Part shown: positions 40,234-48,851 of the stretch, one piece after another | Position numbering within the stretch: position 1 is the stretch's first letter | How the letters are laid out: each line of letters begins with the position of its first letter | Assembly: GCF_017573505.1 (NCBI RefSeq) | Contig: NZ_JAGEOJ010000003.1 | Location: forward strand, 62,001 to 126,000 | Direction of reading: 5' to 3' | Length of the DNA: 64,000 nucleotides | Origin: Actinomadura barringtoniae | Lineage (GTDB): Bacteria > Actinomycetota > Actinomycetes > Streptosporangiales > Streptosporangiaceae | Notes under the pieces: model-generated | Databases searched by the model: none | The model's input: the letters and a program-made list of their open reading frames with translations, nothing else | What the model was told of the DNA's origin: nothing | Position numbers and translations under genes: made by a program

Positions 40234-40365
40234 ATCTCGGACCATCCGCGATAGCTGGCCTGAACTGGCCGAATCTAGCCGAATTGAGATCTGATCGCGC
40301 TTGCCTCACGGAATGATCACCGAAATTCTTGGGGCGGAAGTGACGTCGCTTCAAGGACGAGGTTC

Positions 40366-41799
40366 ATGAGTAAATCCCCCACAATCCTGGCCGCCGTGGC
40401 GCTGACCGCCTCCGCGGGCCTGATCGTTTCCGCGCTTCCCGCCGACGCCGCCGTCGCAGCCAAGCCCCGCTTCACGCCCGGCTCGCCCGGCTCCGGCGAC
40501 CCGTACTTCCCCGACATGGGCAACGGCGGTTACGACGTCGCCCACTACGACATCGCGCTGCGCTACCTGCCCAAGACCAAGGGCATCCAGGCGGTCACCA
40601 CGATCAACGCGCGCGCGACGCAGAACCTGTCGCGCTTCGACCTGGACTTCCTGGGCCCGCTGAAGATCTCCTCGCTGAAGGTGAACGGCAAGAAGGCCCG
40701 CTGGAAGCGCACCGGCGCCCAGGAGCTGGTCATCACCCCGCCGAAGGGGCTGCGCAAGAACAGCCGCTTCACCGTGCGGGTCGCCTACGCCGGCGTGCCG
40801 AAGACCATCAACGACCCGGCGCTCGGCGTCTCCGGCTGGGCCCCGACGCCCGACGGCGGCATCATGCAGAACCAGCCGATCGGCGCCGCCACGGTCTACC
40901 CGGTGAACGACACCCCGCGCGACAAGGCGACCTACACCTACACGCTCACCGCGCCCAGCAACCTCACCACCCTCGCCGGCGGTGACTTCCTGGGCAAGAA
41001 GAGCAAGGGCGGGTTCACGACCACGCGCTGGGCCATGCGCCAGCCGTCGGCCAGTGAGCTGACCCTGCTCGCGGTCGGCAAGTACGACATGGTGAAGACC
41101 CGGACCAAGTCCGGGCTGCCGAACCTCACGTTCACCGACAAGGCGCTCGGCATCTCGCCGGCCCTGGCCAAGCAGTTCAACGCACAGACCGCCGACATCG
41201 TGGCCTTCGAGTCCAAGATCTACGGCAGGTGGCCCTACAGCTCGACCGGCGGCGTGACGGTGAAGGCCAACCTGGGCTACGCGCTGGAGACCCAGGCACG
41301 TCCGACCTACGACCTGAGCAAGCACCTCGGGACCATCCCGCGGGGTGACCTGCTCGCGCACGAGCTCGGCCACCAGTGGTTCGGCGACGAGGTGTCGCCC
41401 AAGAAGTGGGCCGACATCTGGCTGAACGAAGGCTTCGCGACCTACTCCGAGTGGCTCTACTTCGAGAAGTACACCGGCAAGCCGGTGCAGAAGAGCTTCG
41501 ACGACACCTACGCGACGCCCGCCACCGACGACCTGTGGAAGGGCAAGGTCGCCAACCCGGGCCGCGACCACATCTTCGACGGCCTGGTGTACGACCGCGG
41601 GGCGATGACGATCCACGCGCTGCGCAAGTCCATCGGCGACAAGGCGTTCTTCCGCCTGCTGAAGGCCTGGCCGGCCGCGCACCGCTACGGCAACGCCAGC
41701 ACCGAGGACTTCATCCGCTTCGCGTCGAAGATCTCCGGTAAGAACGTGCGGCCGCTGCTCACCAAGTGGCTCTACACCGAGGGCAAGCCCACCCTCTAA
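40366..41799 (+). CDS. M1-family zinc metallopeptidase, secreted (array member 4)
   Basis: An AAGGACGAGG sequence precedes the ATG. The 477 residues begin with a signal peptide ending near ADA-A and pass almost directly to GSGDPYFPDMGNGGYD. The zinc motif differs slightly, HELGHQWFGD starting at residue 332, with WLNEGFATYSEW. The protein is Lys-rich compared with its neighbours and lacks the N-terminal linkers. Together with the three genes upstream it forms an array of secreted peptidases on one strand, probably arising by duplication. The 132-base gap before it is AT-richer and could hold its own promoter. Confidence 0.93.
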   Translation: MSKSPTILAAVALTASAGLIVSALPADAAVAAKPRFTPGSPGSGDPYFPDMGNGGYDVAHYDIALRYLPKTKGIQAVTTINARATQNLSRFDLDFLGPLKISSLKVNGKKARWKRTGAQELVITPPKGLRKNSRFTVRVAYAGVPKTINDPALGVSGWAPTPDGGIMQNQPIGAATVYPVNDTPRDKATYTYTLTAPSNLTTLAGGDFLGKKSKGGFTTTRWAMRQPSASELTLLAVGKYDMVKTRTKSGLPNLTFTDKALGISPALAKQFNAQTADIVAFESKIYGRWPYSSTGGVTVKANLGYALETQARPTYDLSKHLGTIPRGDLLAHELGHQWFGDEVSPKKWADIWLNEGFATYSEWLYFEKYTGKPVQKSFDDTYATPATDDLWKGKVANPGRDHIFDGLVYDRGAMTIHALRKSIGDKAFFRLLKAWPAAHRYGNASTEDFIRFASKISGKNVRPLLTKWLYTEGKPTL

Positions 41800-41827
41800 C
41801 CCGCGGCGATTAACGTACGGCAACTGA

Positions 41828-41874
41828 TCGGTCACTCTATGATTACCCCGTGAGGGGGATCATAGAGTGACCGA
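41828..41874 (+). promoter_or_regulatory. 16-bp perfect inverted repeat spanning the SD and start codon of the ABC ATPase
   Basis: The arms 41828-41843 and 41859-41874 are perfect reverse complements (inner 14 bases GGTCACTCTATGAT). The loop itself holds CCCC-GTGA-GGGG, which can pair. The GTG start (41867) is in the right arm and the G-run that serves as ribosome-binding site (41854-41858) is in the inner stem. It could be a repressor operator, an RNA lock, or both. Confidence 0.8.
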
Positions 41875-42829
41875 CAACGTCATCGTGGCCGAGGGCCTCG
41901 TCAAGCACTTCGGCAAGGTCAAGGCCGTGAACGGGGTGGACCTGGTTCTCCCGCGCGGCACCGTCCTCGGCGTGCTGGGCCCGAACGGCGCGGGCAAGAC
42001 CACCACCGTCCGCATGCTCACCACCCTGCTCACGCCCGACAGCGGGTACGCGACGGTCGGCGGGTACGACGTGGTCCGCGAGGCCGAGTCGGTCCGCAAG
42101 ATCATGGGCGTCTCCGGGCAGTACGCGGCGGTCGACGAGTACCTGACCGGCCGCGAGAACCTCGACATGTTCGGGCGGCTCTACCACCTGGGCGCCAAGG
42201 AGGCGAAGCGCCGGGCGAACGAGCTGCTGGAGCGCTTCAGCCTCACCGACGCCGCCGACCGTACGGCCAAGACCTACTCCGGCGGCATGCGGCGGCGCCT
42301 GGACCTGGCGGCCAGCCTCGTCATCCGCCCGGAGATCATCTTCCTGGACGAGCCGACCACGGGCCTCGACCCGCGCAGCCGCCTGGGCATGTGGGACGTC
42401 ATCCGCGACCTGGTCAGGGGCGGCGCGTCCCTCCTCCTCACCACGCAGTACCTCGAAGAGGCCGACGCGCTCGCCGACGAGATCGTCATCATCGATCACG
42501 GCCACGTCATCGCCAAGGGCACCTCCGACCAGCTGAAGTCGCAGGTCGGCGGCGAACGGATCCAGTTCCGCGTCGCCGAGCAGGCGATGATCCCCAAGGC
42601 GTCGTCGGCGGTCCTGGACGTCACCGGCAACACCCCGGAGATCGACCAGGAGACCCACACGATCTCGGCGCCGGTGTCGGGCGGCGCCCGCAGCCTGGTC
42701 GGCATCGTGAACGCGCTCGACGGCGTCGGCATCGAGGCCCAGGACGTCGGGCTGCGGCGCCCCACGCTGGACGAGGTGTTCCTGGCCCTCACCGGCCGCA
42801 AAGCCGAAGAAGGGCAGGACGAGCAGTGA
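41867..42829 (+). CDS. ABC exporter ATP-binding protein, DrrA family
   Basis: The 320-residue ATPase has Walker A GPNGAGKTTT, signature YSGGMRRRLDLA and Walker B IIFLDEPTTGLD. The C-terminal 90 residues match the extra domain of daunorubicin-resistance DrrA proteins. It would drive export of a drug or lipid by the permease encoded next, whose start overlaps its stop (GTGA at 42826-42829). No biosynthetic cluster is nearby, so a resistance or lipid role is open. Its start codon lies in a long palindrome. Confidence 0.95.
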   Translation: MTDNVIVAEGLVKHFGKVKAVNGVDLVLPRGTVLGVLGPNGAGKTTTVRMLTTLLTPDSGYATVGGYDVVREAESVRKIMGVSGQYAAVDEYLTGRENLDMFGRLYHLGAKEAKRRANELLERFSLTDAADRTAKTYSGGMRRRLDLAASLVIRPEIIFLDEPTTGLDPRSRLGMWDVIRDLVRGGASLLLTTQYLEEADALADEIVIIDHGHVIAKGTSDQLKSQVGGERIQFRVAEQAMIPKASSAVLDVTGNTPEIDQETHTISAPVSGGARSLVGIVNALDGVGIEAQDVGLRRPTLDEVFLALTGRKAEEGQDEQ

Positions 42830-43611
42830 CCGCCGCGCAGTACGTCATCAGCGACAGCTGGGAGATGACCAAGCGTCATCTCAGGCAGATCCCGCGGATC
42901 CCCGAGATGTTCTTCTTCTCGCTGATCCAGCCGATCATGTTCGTGCTGCTGTTCCGGTACGTGTTCGGCGAGGCGGTGAAGGTCCCGCCGGGCATCGACT
43001 ACGTGCAGTACATGATGGTCGGCATCTTCGCCCAGTCGATGACGTTCGCGACCGCGGGCATCTCCACCGGCATCGCCGACGACCTGCAGAAGGGCCTGAT
43101 CGACCGGTTCCGCGCGCTGCCGATGGCACGGTCGGCGGTGCTGGTCGGCCGGATGAGCTCCGACCTCATCCGCAACCTGTTCGTCGCCCTCGTCATGATC
43201 GGCATCGGCCTGCTGGTCGGCTTCCGGTTCAGCAACGGTTTCCTCGGCGCGCTCGGCGGCATCGGCGTCCTGGCACTGACCGTGCTGGCGTTCGGCTCGA
43301 TCGGCGCGTGGATCGGGCTCATGGTGCCGAACGCCGAGACCGCCAACGTCGCCGGCATGGTGTGGCTGTTCCCGCTGACGTTCACCAGCAACGCGTTCGT
43401 GCCGGTCCAGAGCATGCCGGGCTGGCTGCAGGCATGGGCCAAGGTCAACCCGGTGTCGATCATCGTGAACGCGTGCCGCGGCCTGTTCATCGGCCCGCCG
43501 CACTTCCCGGTGACCCCGGCGATCTGGCAGGCCCTCGCCTGGTGCGTCGGCCTCACGCTCGGCTTCGGCTACCTGGCCGTACGCCAGTACAAGCGCGCCG
43601 CCTCCCGATAA
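42826..43611 (+). CDS. ABC-2 type permease, DrrB family
   Basis: The GTG at 42826 overlaps the ATPase stop, giving 261 residues with about six membrane helices. The segments RIPEMFFFSLIQPIMFVLLFRYVFG (first helix) and the C-terminal QALAWCVGLTLGFGYLAVRQYKR are typical of DrrB-like permeases. It forms the export channel with the upstream ATPase. A palindromic terminator follows after four bases. Confidence 0.94.
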   Translation: MTAAQYVISDSWEMTKRHLRQIPRIPEMFFFSLIQPIMFVLLFRYVFGEAVKVPPGIDYVQYMMVGIFAQSMTFATAGISTGIADDLQKGLIDRFRALPMARSAVLVGRMSSDLIRNLFVALVMIGIGLLVGFRFSNGFLGALGGIGVLALTVLAFGSIGAWIGLMVPNAETANVAGMVWLFPLTFTSNAFVPVQSMPGWLQAWAKVNPVSIIVNACRGLFIGPPHFPVTPAIWQALAWCVGLTLGFGYLAVRQYKRAASR

Positions 43612-43614
43612 CCT

Positions 43615-43677
43615 CGCCGATCTTGCTCTCAGCGCCCTCAAACGCACCGCGGAAGGGCGCTGAGAGCAAGATCGGCG
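43615..43677. terminator. Palindromic terminator, copy 1 of a repeated element
   Basis: A 23-bp perfect stem (inner 22 bases 43616-43637 with 43655-43676) encloses a 17-base loop, closed by one further T-A pair. It sits between convergent genes. The same arms recur at 44949-45013 on the other side of ilvA. Confidence 0.9.
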
Positions 43678-43682
43678 TGGGT

Positions 43683-44906
43683 TCAGCTGATGGAGAGGGT
43701 GTAGCCCTCGGCGCGCAGGCGGCCGAGGACCTCCTCGCCGTGATCGGTGCCGCGCGTCTCCAGGTGCAGCAGCACCTCGGCCTCCTCGACCGGGAGGCGC
43801 GCGGCGATGCGCTCGTGCATCACGTCCAGCACGTTCACCCCGAGTTCGGCCAACTCGCTCAGCAGCGTGACCAGGGCGCCCGGCCGGTCCTTCAGGCGGC
43901 AGCGCACGACCATGTAGCGCCCGGCGCCGGCGAGGCCGTGCCGCAGCACCTTCGACAGCAGCAGCGGGTCGATGTTGCCGCCCGACAGCAGCGCGACCAC
44001 CGGCGTGCGGACCGCGTACGAGTGCTCCAGCAGCGCCGCGACGCCCGCCGCGCCCGCCGCCTCCACGACCAGCTTGGCGCGCTCGAGGCAGAGCAGCAGC
44101 GCCTGCGAGATCGACTCCTCGGTCACCGTGACCACGGCGTCGACCAGCTCGTTCACCAGCTCGAACGTGAGATCGCCCGGCCGGCCGACCGAGATCCCGT
44201 CGGCCATCGTCGGCTGGCAGTCCACCCGCACCGGGCGCCCGGCCGCCAGCGACGGCGGGAACGCGGCGGCGCGCTTGGCCTGCGCGCCGACCACCTTGAC
44301 GTCGGGCCCGCCGCGTTCGCGAGCGACGCCCTGCACGGCGGTGGCGACGCCGGAGATCAGCCCGCCGCCGCCGACGCCGCCGACGACCGTGCGGACGTCG
44401 GGCAGGTCCTCCATGATCTCCAGGCCGATCGTGCCCTGCCCGGCGACCACGTCCGGGTGGTCGAACGGGTGGATGAAGACGGCGCCGGTCTCCTCGGCGT
44501 GCTCCTGCGCGGCCACCAGGCACTCGTCGACGGTCGCGCCGGGGAACATCACGTCGGCGCCGTAGCCCCTGGTGGCGGCGATCTTGGGCAGCGGGGCGCC
44601 GACCGGCATGAACACGGTCGCCTTGCAGCCGAGCGAGGCGGCGGCGAGCGCGACGCCCTGCGCGTGGTTGCCGGCGCTCGCCGCGACGACGCCGCGCGCC
44701 CGCTCGGCGTCGCTCAGCCGGGCGATCCGCACGTACGCGCCGCGGATCTTGAACGAGCCGGTGCGCTGCAGGTTCTCGCACTTCAGATAGACCGGTCCGC
44801 CGACGATCTCGGAGAGCGCCCGAGAGTGGATCAGCGGAGTGGGGGCGATCACTCCGCGCAGCAGCTCCTGGGCCGCGCGGATCTCATCGACGGTGACGAG
44901 GTCCAT
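43683..44906 (-). CDS. ilvA: Threonine ammonia-lyase with C-terminal ACT domain
   Basis: This PLP enzyme deaminates threonine to 2-oxobutanoate, the first step to isoleucine. The PLP lysine K53 is in TGSFKIRGAY, and the SAGNHAQGVA and GGGGLISG phosphate-binding motifs are present. One ACT domain (residues about 325-405, VRCRLKDRPGALVTLLSELA) makes it 407 residues, the short form often called catabolic or TdcB-like with ACT. No other ilv gene is near. It is flanked by the two copies of one palindrome. Confidence 0.95.
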   Translation of the reverse strand: MDLVTVDEIRAAQELLRGVIAPTPLIHSRALSEIVGGPVYLKCENLQRTGSFKIRGAYVRIARLSDAERARGVVAASAGNHAQGVALAAASLGCKATVFMPVGAPLPKIAATRGYGADVMFPGATVDECLVAAQEHAEETGAVFIHPFDHPDVVAGQGTIGLEIMEDLPDVRTVVGGVGGGGLISGVATAVQGVARERGGPDVKVVGAQAKRAAAFPPSLAAGRPVRVDCQPTMADGISVGRPGDLTFELVNELVDAVVTVTEESISQALLLCLERAKLVVEAAGAAGVAALLEHSYAVRTPVVALLSGGNIDPLLLSKVLRHGLAGAGRYMVVRCRLKDRPGALVTLLSELAELGVNVLDVMHERIAARLPVEEAEVLLHLETRGTDHGEEVLGRLRAEGYTLSIS

Positions 44907-44948
44907 CCCTTGATCCTGCCATGCCCCGCCATGCCCCCGGCGCCCCCT

Positions 44949-45013
44949 ACGCCGATCTTGCTCTCAGCGCCCGTTCGGGGGCGCGGAAAGGGCGCTGAGA
45001 GCAAGATCGGCGT
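44949..45013. terminator. Palindromic terminator, copy 2 of the repeated element
   Basis: The same 22-base arms as copy 1 (44951-44972 with 44990-45011), extended by two more pairs, enclose a different 17-base loop. It lies eight bases past the minus-strand stop of the ROK gene and upstream of ilvA. Confidence 0.9.
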
Positions 45014-45020
45014 GTGATGC

Positions 45021-46019
45021 TCAGTCGGCGTTCCAGTAGCGGTCACCGGCGACTACCAGGGCGGCGGCGCCGATGAGGCCGGAGGTCTGCCCGAGCGCCG
45101 CCGGAACGACCTGGACCTGGCGTGCGAACTCCATCCGCGCGTGGGTGCGGAACGCCTCCTCCAGCGGGTCGAAGAGCATCGCGCCCGCCTGCGACAGGCC
45201 GCCGCCGATCGCCGCCACCTCCAGATCGCACAGGTGCGTCGCCGAGGCGATCGCGATGCCGAGCGCGCGGCCCGCCCGCCGCATCGCCGACTCGGCGATC
45301 GGATGGCCGCGCCGCGCGTCGCCCGCGAGATCGACGCCGGTGACGTCGCGCTGCTCGGGCCGCCAGCCCTGCTCCTGGGCCCACTCGACCAGGCCGGGCC
45401 CGCGTGCGATCGCCTCCAGGCAGCCGCGGCCGCCGCACTTGCACGGCGGCCCCTCCGGGTCCACGACGACATGGCCGATGTGGCCCGCGTTGCCGCTGGC
45501 GCCGTCGATCAGGTGGCCGTCCAGGACGAGCCCGCCGCCGACGCCGGTGGACACGACCATGCCCAGCACGTTGTCGCGGCCCCGGCCCGCGCCGCGCCAG
45601 TGCTCGCCGACCGCCACGCAGACCGCGTCGTTGTGCACCCGTACGGGCAGGCCCGCGTACCGCGCGCGCAGGCGGTCGCGCAGCGGGAAGTCGCGCCAGG
45701 CCGGGATGTTGAGCGGCGACACCTCGGCTTCGGGCCAGGTCATCGGCCCGCCGCAGCCGACGCCCACGCCACCGAGCGACGTCGTTCCCGAGTCGGCGAC
45801 GGTCTTGTCCATCAGCGACTCCAGCGTCCGCCAGAGCCCCTCGGCGTCCAGCCCGCCCGGCGTCTCGATCCGGTCGTAGGCGGCGACCCGCCCGCCCGGC
45901 TCGACCACCGCGACGGCGAGCTTGGTCCCGCCGATGTCCACCGCCAATATGTCGTCGGCGGAGCCGACCCGGGGGGTGTGGGGGGTCGGCCCCCCACCGG
46001 CGGTTCTGTCGTCAGTCAT
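45021..46019 (-). CDS. ROK-family sugar kinase (glucokinase-like)
   Basis: The ATG at 46019, with GGGAG six bases upstream, gives 332 residues. The ATP-binding DIGGTKLAVAVV motif, the GCGGP segment and the zinc-binding CKCGGRGCLEA motif mark a ROK kinase, most probably phosphorylating glucose or an N-acetyl sugar in the cytosol. There is no DNA-binding domain, so it is a kinase rather than a repressor. It overlaps the upstream FIST gene by eight bases and must share its mRNA. Confidence 0.92.
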   Translation of the reverse strand: MTDDRTAGGGPTPHTPRVGSADDILAVDIGGTKLAVAVVEPGGRVAAYDRIETPGGLDAEGLWRTLESLMDKTVADSGTTSLGGVGVGCGGPMTWPEAEVSPLNIPAWRDFPLRDRLRARYAGLPVRVHNDAVCVAVGEHWRGAGRGRDNVLGMVVSTGVGGGLVLDGHLIDGASGNAGHIGHVVVDPEGPPCKCGGRGCLEAIARGPGLVEWAQEQGWRPEQRDVTGVDLAGDARRGHPIAESAMRRAGRALGIAIASATHLCDLEVAAIGGGLSQAGAMLFDPLEEAFRTHARMEFARQVQVVPAALGQTSGLIGAAALVVAGDRYWNAD

Positions 46020-47193
46020 GGTCGGCTCCCGCATGTCCCACGCCGGCCGGGCCGAACGCGAGGATCGATGCGGTGAAGCCGTGCACATGGTTGCGGCCCG
46101 CGACCGGGCCGATCTCGCCCGACGCGAAGAAGCCGCCGACGCCGGCGTCGCCGAACGTGCGCTGCAGGATCTGCGCGTCGTGGTCGGAGTCGGGGAACAT
46201 CGCCCGGCCGCGCCCGTCGCAGGAGAACAGCAGCGCGCCCTCGACCGGGTCCAGGTCGAAGCGTTCGAGCAGCTCGGCCAGGTCCTCGTCGGCGGCGCCC
46301 GCGTCGCGCACCTGGAAGCGCACGGTGCGGCCGACCTCGACCACGTCGCCGATCGCGATCGCGCCGCTGTCGGTGTCGGCGCCGACCACGCCGCGGACCA
46401 GGAAGTCGCCGTGCTCGTGCTCGTCGGCGTACTCGTCCATCGCGACGCCGATCAGCAGCCCGCGCCCGGCCAGCTCCTGCTCGTCCTCGGGCAGCGCCAG
46501 CACGACCTGCTCCAGCTTGTCGAGCGCGGGCGTGCCCGCCAGCTCGTACAGCACGTTGTCGTCGGCCTTGGTCACCACCATGTCGGGGCCGATCGGGCGG
46601 GCGCCCTGGCTCACCACCGTGGCCGCCGCGACCGAGCCGCCGATGACCACGCCGACCGCGCCGGAGTCGTACACCTCGCCGTCGAGGAACACCCGCGTCG
46701 TGCCGCGGCCCTCGCCGCCCGCCATCCCGCCGACCAGCGGCAGGCCCGGCATCGCGTCGGCGGACCGTTCGACGAACGCGTCGACCGGGAAGGTGTAGGG
46801 GTCGGTCAGCAGCACGCCGACCACGTCGTCGTCCTGCCCCTCGGGCATGCCGACCACGATCAGGCGGTCCTCGGCCTTCAGGGTGTCGAGGCGGAACGGC
46901 TCCAGCCGCGCGCCGGGCAGCACCGCCGCCCAGGCGCTCACCGCCGAGGACTCCTCCACCCCGTGGTCGCCGGCGATCACGCCGGCCGCGCTGCAGCCCA
47001 GCACCACCGCGTCGCCCGCCATCGCCATCGCGCGGCGGGCCGCGTCCTCGACGTCCTCGGGGCGGTCGGCGTTCACGAAGACGCAGACCAGGTCGGCCGG
47101 GGCGTCGAGGGGAGCCAGCGCCTTCCCCACCGCGGACTCGGCGGCGCTGACAAGATCGGGTCCGAGGGCCAGGCCGTCACCGAAGCGCGCCAT
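46012..47193 (-). CDS. FIST-domain sensory protein
   Basis: The ATG at 47193, after AGGAGGGGAGG, gives 393 residues with an N-terminal FIST domain (VCVFVNADRPEDVEDAARRA, GCSAAGVI) and a C-terminal FIST_C domain (GRAMFPDSDHDAQIL, GGFFASGEIGPVAGRNHVHG). FIST domains are proposed to bind small ligands such as amino acids, and in many bacteria belong to signal transduction proteins. This one has no output domain. It is translationally coupled to a ROK sugar kinase. Confidence 0.9.
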   Translation of the reverse strand: MARFGDGLALGPDLVSAAESAVGKALAPLDAPADLVCVFVNADRPEDVEDAARRAMAMAGDAVVLGCSAAGVIAGDHGVEESSAVSAWAAVLPGARLEPFRLDTLKAEDRLIVVGMPEGQDDDVVGVLLTDPYTFPVDAFVERSADAMPGLPLVGGMAGGEGRGTTRVFLDGEVYDSGAVGVVIGGSVAAATVVSQGARPIGPDMVVTKADDNVLYELAGTPALDKLEQVVLALPEDEQELAGRGLLIGVAMDEYADEHEHGDFLVRGVVGADTDSGAIAIGDVVEVGRTVRFQVRDAGAADEDLAELLERFDLDPVEGALLFSCDGRGRAMFPDSDHDAQILQRTFGDAGVGGFFASGEIGPVAGRNHVHGFTASILAFGPAGVGHAGADHD

Positions 47194-47318
47194 CGGCCTC
47201 CCCTCCTTCGGGCTGTCCACCTGAACGGGTCACGCTCTCAGTCTCCCTGTTGCGCTCCCGTGACCCAAATACCGGGCTCCGACCGGCTTCGGACCGGTAG
47301 AGGATCCCTGATACCGGT

Positions 47319-47341
47319 GGATTCCTCTCATGGAGGAATCC
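47319..47341 (+). promoter_or_regulatory. 9-bp perfect dyad upstream of the MoxR gene
   Basis: GGATTCCTC (47319-47327) pairs with GAGGAATCC (47333-47341) around a 5-base loop, 48 bases before the GTG. A separate pair, GGGTCACG and CGTGACCC, lies further upstream at about 47228-47267. These are candidate operators in the FIST/MoxR divergent gap. Confidence 0.4.
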
Positions 47342-47388
47342 TCAGCCCGGGGTGCGATTCGGGGAACCGGCGACGTAATGTCGATCGC

Positions 47389-48801
47389 GTGCGTGAATCC
47401 ACACCTCGCGAGACCACACTGGGCGAGCTCCGCACCAGCGGACACGTCCAGCGATCGGTGAAGGCCGAAATAAGGCACAACCTGCTGGTCCGGTTGAGAT
47501 CGGGCGAGCCGCGCTTCCCCGGGATCGTCGGTTTCGACGACACCGTGCTCCCCCATCTGGAGCGCGCGCTGCTGGCCGGGCACGACCTGGTGCTGCTGGG
47601 CGAGCGCGGGCAGGGCAAGACCCGGCTGATCCGCACGCTGGCCACGCTGCTGGACGAGTGGACCCCCGTCGTCGCCGGCTGCGAGATCAACGACCATCCC
47701 TACGAACCCGTCTGCGTGCGCTGCCGCCGGCTGGCCGGCGAGCTCGGCGACGAGCTGCCGGTGTCCTGGCTGCACCGCGAGGACCGTTACGGCGAGAAGC
47801 TCGCCACCCCCGACACCAGCGTCGGCGACCTGATCGGCGACGTCGACCCGATCAAGGTGGCCGAGGGCCGCACGCTGGGCGACCCCGAGACCGTCCACTT
47901 CGGGCTGGTCCCGCGCACCAACCGCGGCGTCTTCTCCATCAACGAGCTGCCCGACCTCGCCGAGCGGATCCAGGTCGCGCTGCTGAACGTGCTGGAGGAG
48001 CGCGACGTGCAGATCCGCGGCTACGCGCTGCGGCTGCCGCTGGACGTGCTGCTGGTCGCCAGCGCCAACCCCGAGGACTACACCAACCGCGGCCGGATCA
48101 TCACCCCGCTGAAGGACCGCTTCGGCGCGGAGATCCGTACCCACTACCCGCTGGACCTGGCGTCCGAGCTCGATCTCATCCGGCAGGAGGCCGAGCTGGA
48201 GGACCTCCAGGCCGAGGTGCCCGAGCACCTGCTCGAGGTGATGGCGCGCTTCACCCGGCTGACCCGCGAGTCCACCGCGGTCGACTCGCGTTCCGGCGTC
48301 TCCGCGCGGTTCGCGCTCGCCGGCACCGAGACCATCGCCGCGGGCGCGGTGCGCCGCGCCGCCCTCGCCGGCGAGGACCAGCCGGTGGCGCGGGTCTGCG
48401 ACCTGCCCGCCGTGGTGCCGACCCTCATGGGCAAGGTGGAGTTCGAGGTCAGCGAGGAGGGCCGCGAGCAGGAGGTGCTGGAGCACCTGCTGCGCCGCGC
48501 CGTCGCCGAGACCTACCGGCGCACGCTCGGCTCCGCCGACCTCACCGGCCTGCTGGACAAGTTCGACGCGGGCGAGATCGTCGAGTCGGGCGAGCTGGTC
48601 CCCTCGGCCGAGCTGCTGCGCCGGATCGGGCCCGTGCCCGGCCTCGCCAAGATCATGGAACGGCTGGACATGACCGGGGAGTCGCCCGGCCAGGCCGCGG
48701 CCGCTCTGGAGTTCGCCCTGGAGGGCCTGTTCCTCACCCGCCGCCTGTCCAAGGACACCTCGTCCGCCCCGGGCGACGGCACCGCCACCTACAGGACGTG
48801 A
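47389..48801 (+). CDS. MoxR/magnesium-chelatase-like AAA+ ATPase
   Basis: The GTG at 47389 gives 470 residues; there is no Shine-Dalgarno sequence, so it may be leaderless. Walker A GERGQGKTRL is at 71-80, the Walker B/sensor region has GVFSINELPDLAERIQVALL, and ASANPEDYTNRGR matches the sensor of chelatase-type ATPases. A C98-H103-C109-C112 group (CEINDHPYEPVCVRC) between strands looks like a small zinc site, unusual for MoxR proteins. With the downstream VWA protein it forms the MoxR-VWA pair thought to remodel or load metal into target proteins. The target is unknown. Confidence 0.88.
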   Translation: MRESTPRETTLGELRTSGHVQRSVKAEIRHNLLVRLRSGEPRFPGIVGFDDTVLPHLERALLAGHDLVLLGERGQGKTRLIRTLATLLDEWTPVVAGCEINDHPYEPVCVRCRRLAGELGDELPVSWLHREDRYGEKLATPDTSVGDLIGDVDPIKVAEGRTLGDPETVHFGLVPRTNRGVFSINELPDLAERIQVALLNVLEERDVQIRGYALRLPLDVLLVASANPEDYTNRGRIITPLKDRFGAEIRTHYPLDLASELDLIRQEAELEDLQAEVPEHLLEVMARFTRLTRESTAVDSRSGVSARFALAGTETIAAGAVRRAALAGEDQPVARVCDLPAVVPTLMGKVEFEVSEEGREQEVLEHLLRRAVAETYRRTLGSADLTGLLDKFDAGEIVESGELVPSAELLRRIGPVPGLAKIMERLDMTGESPGQAAAALEFALEGLFLTRRLSKDTSSAPGDGTATYRT

Positions 48802-48851
48802 GCCCCGCGGCCGCGCGACCCGCGGCCACCGGGAAGAGTTAGGGGCCTTCG

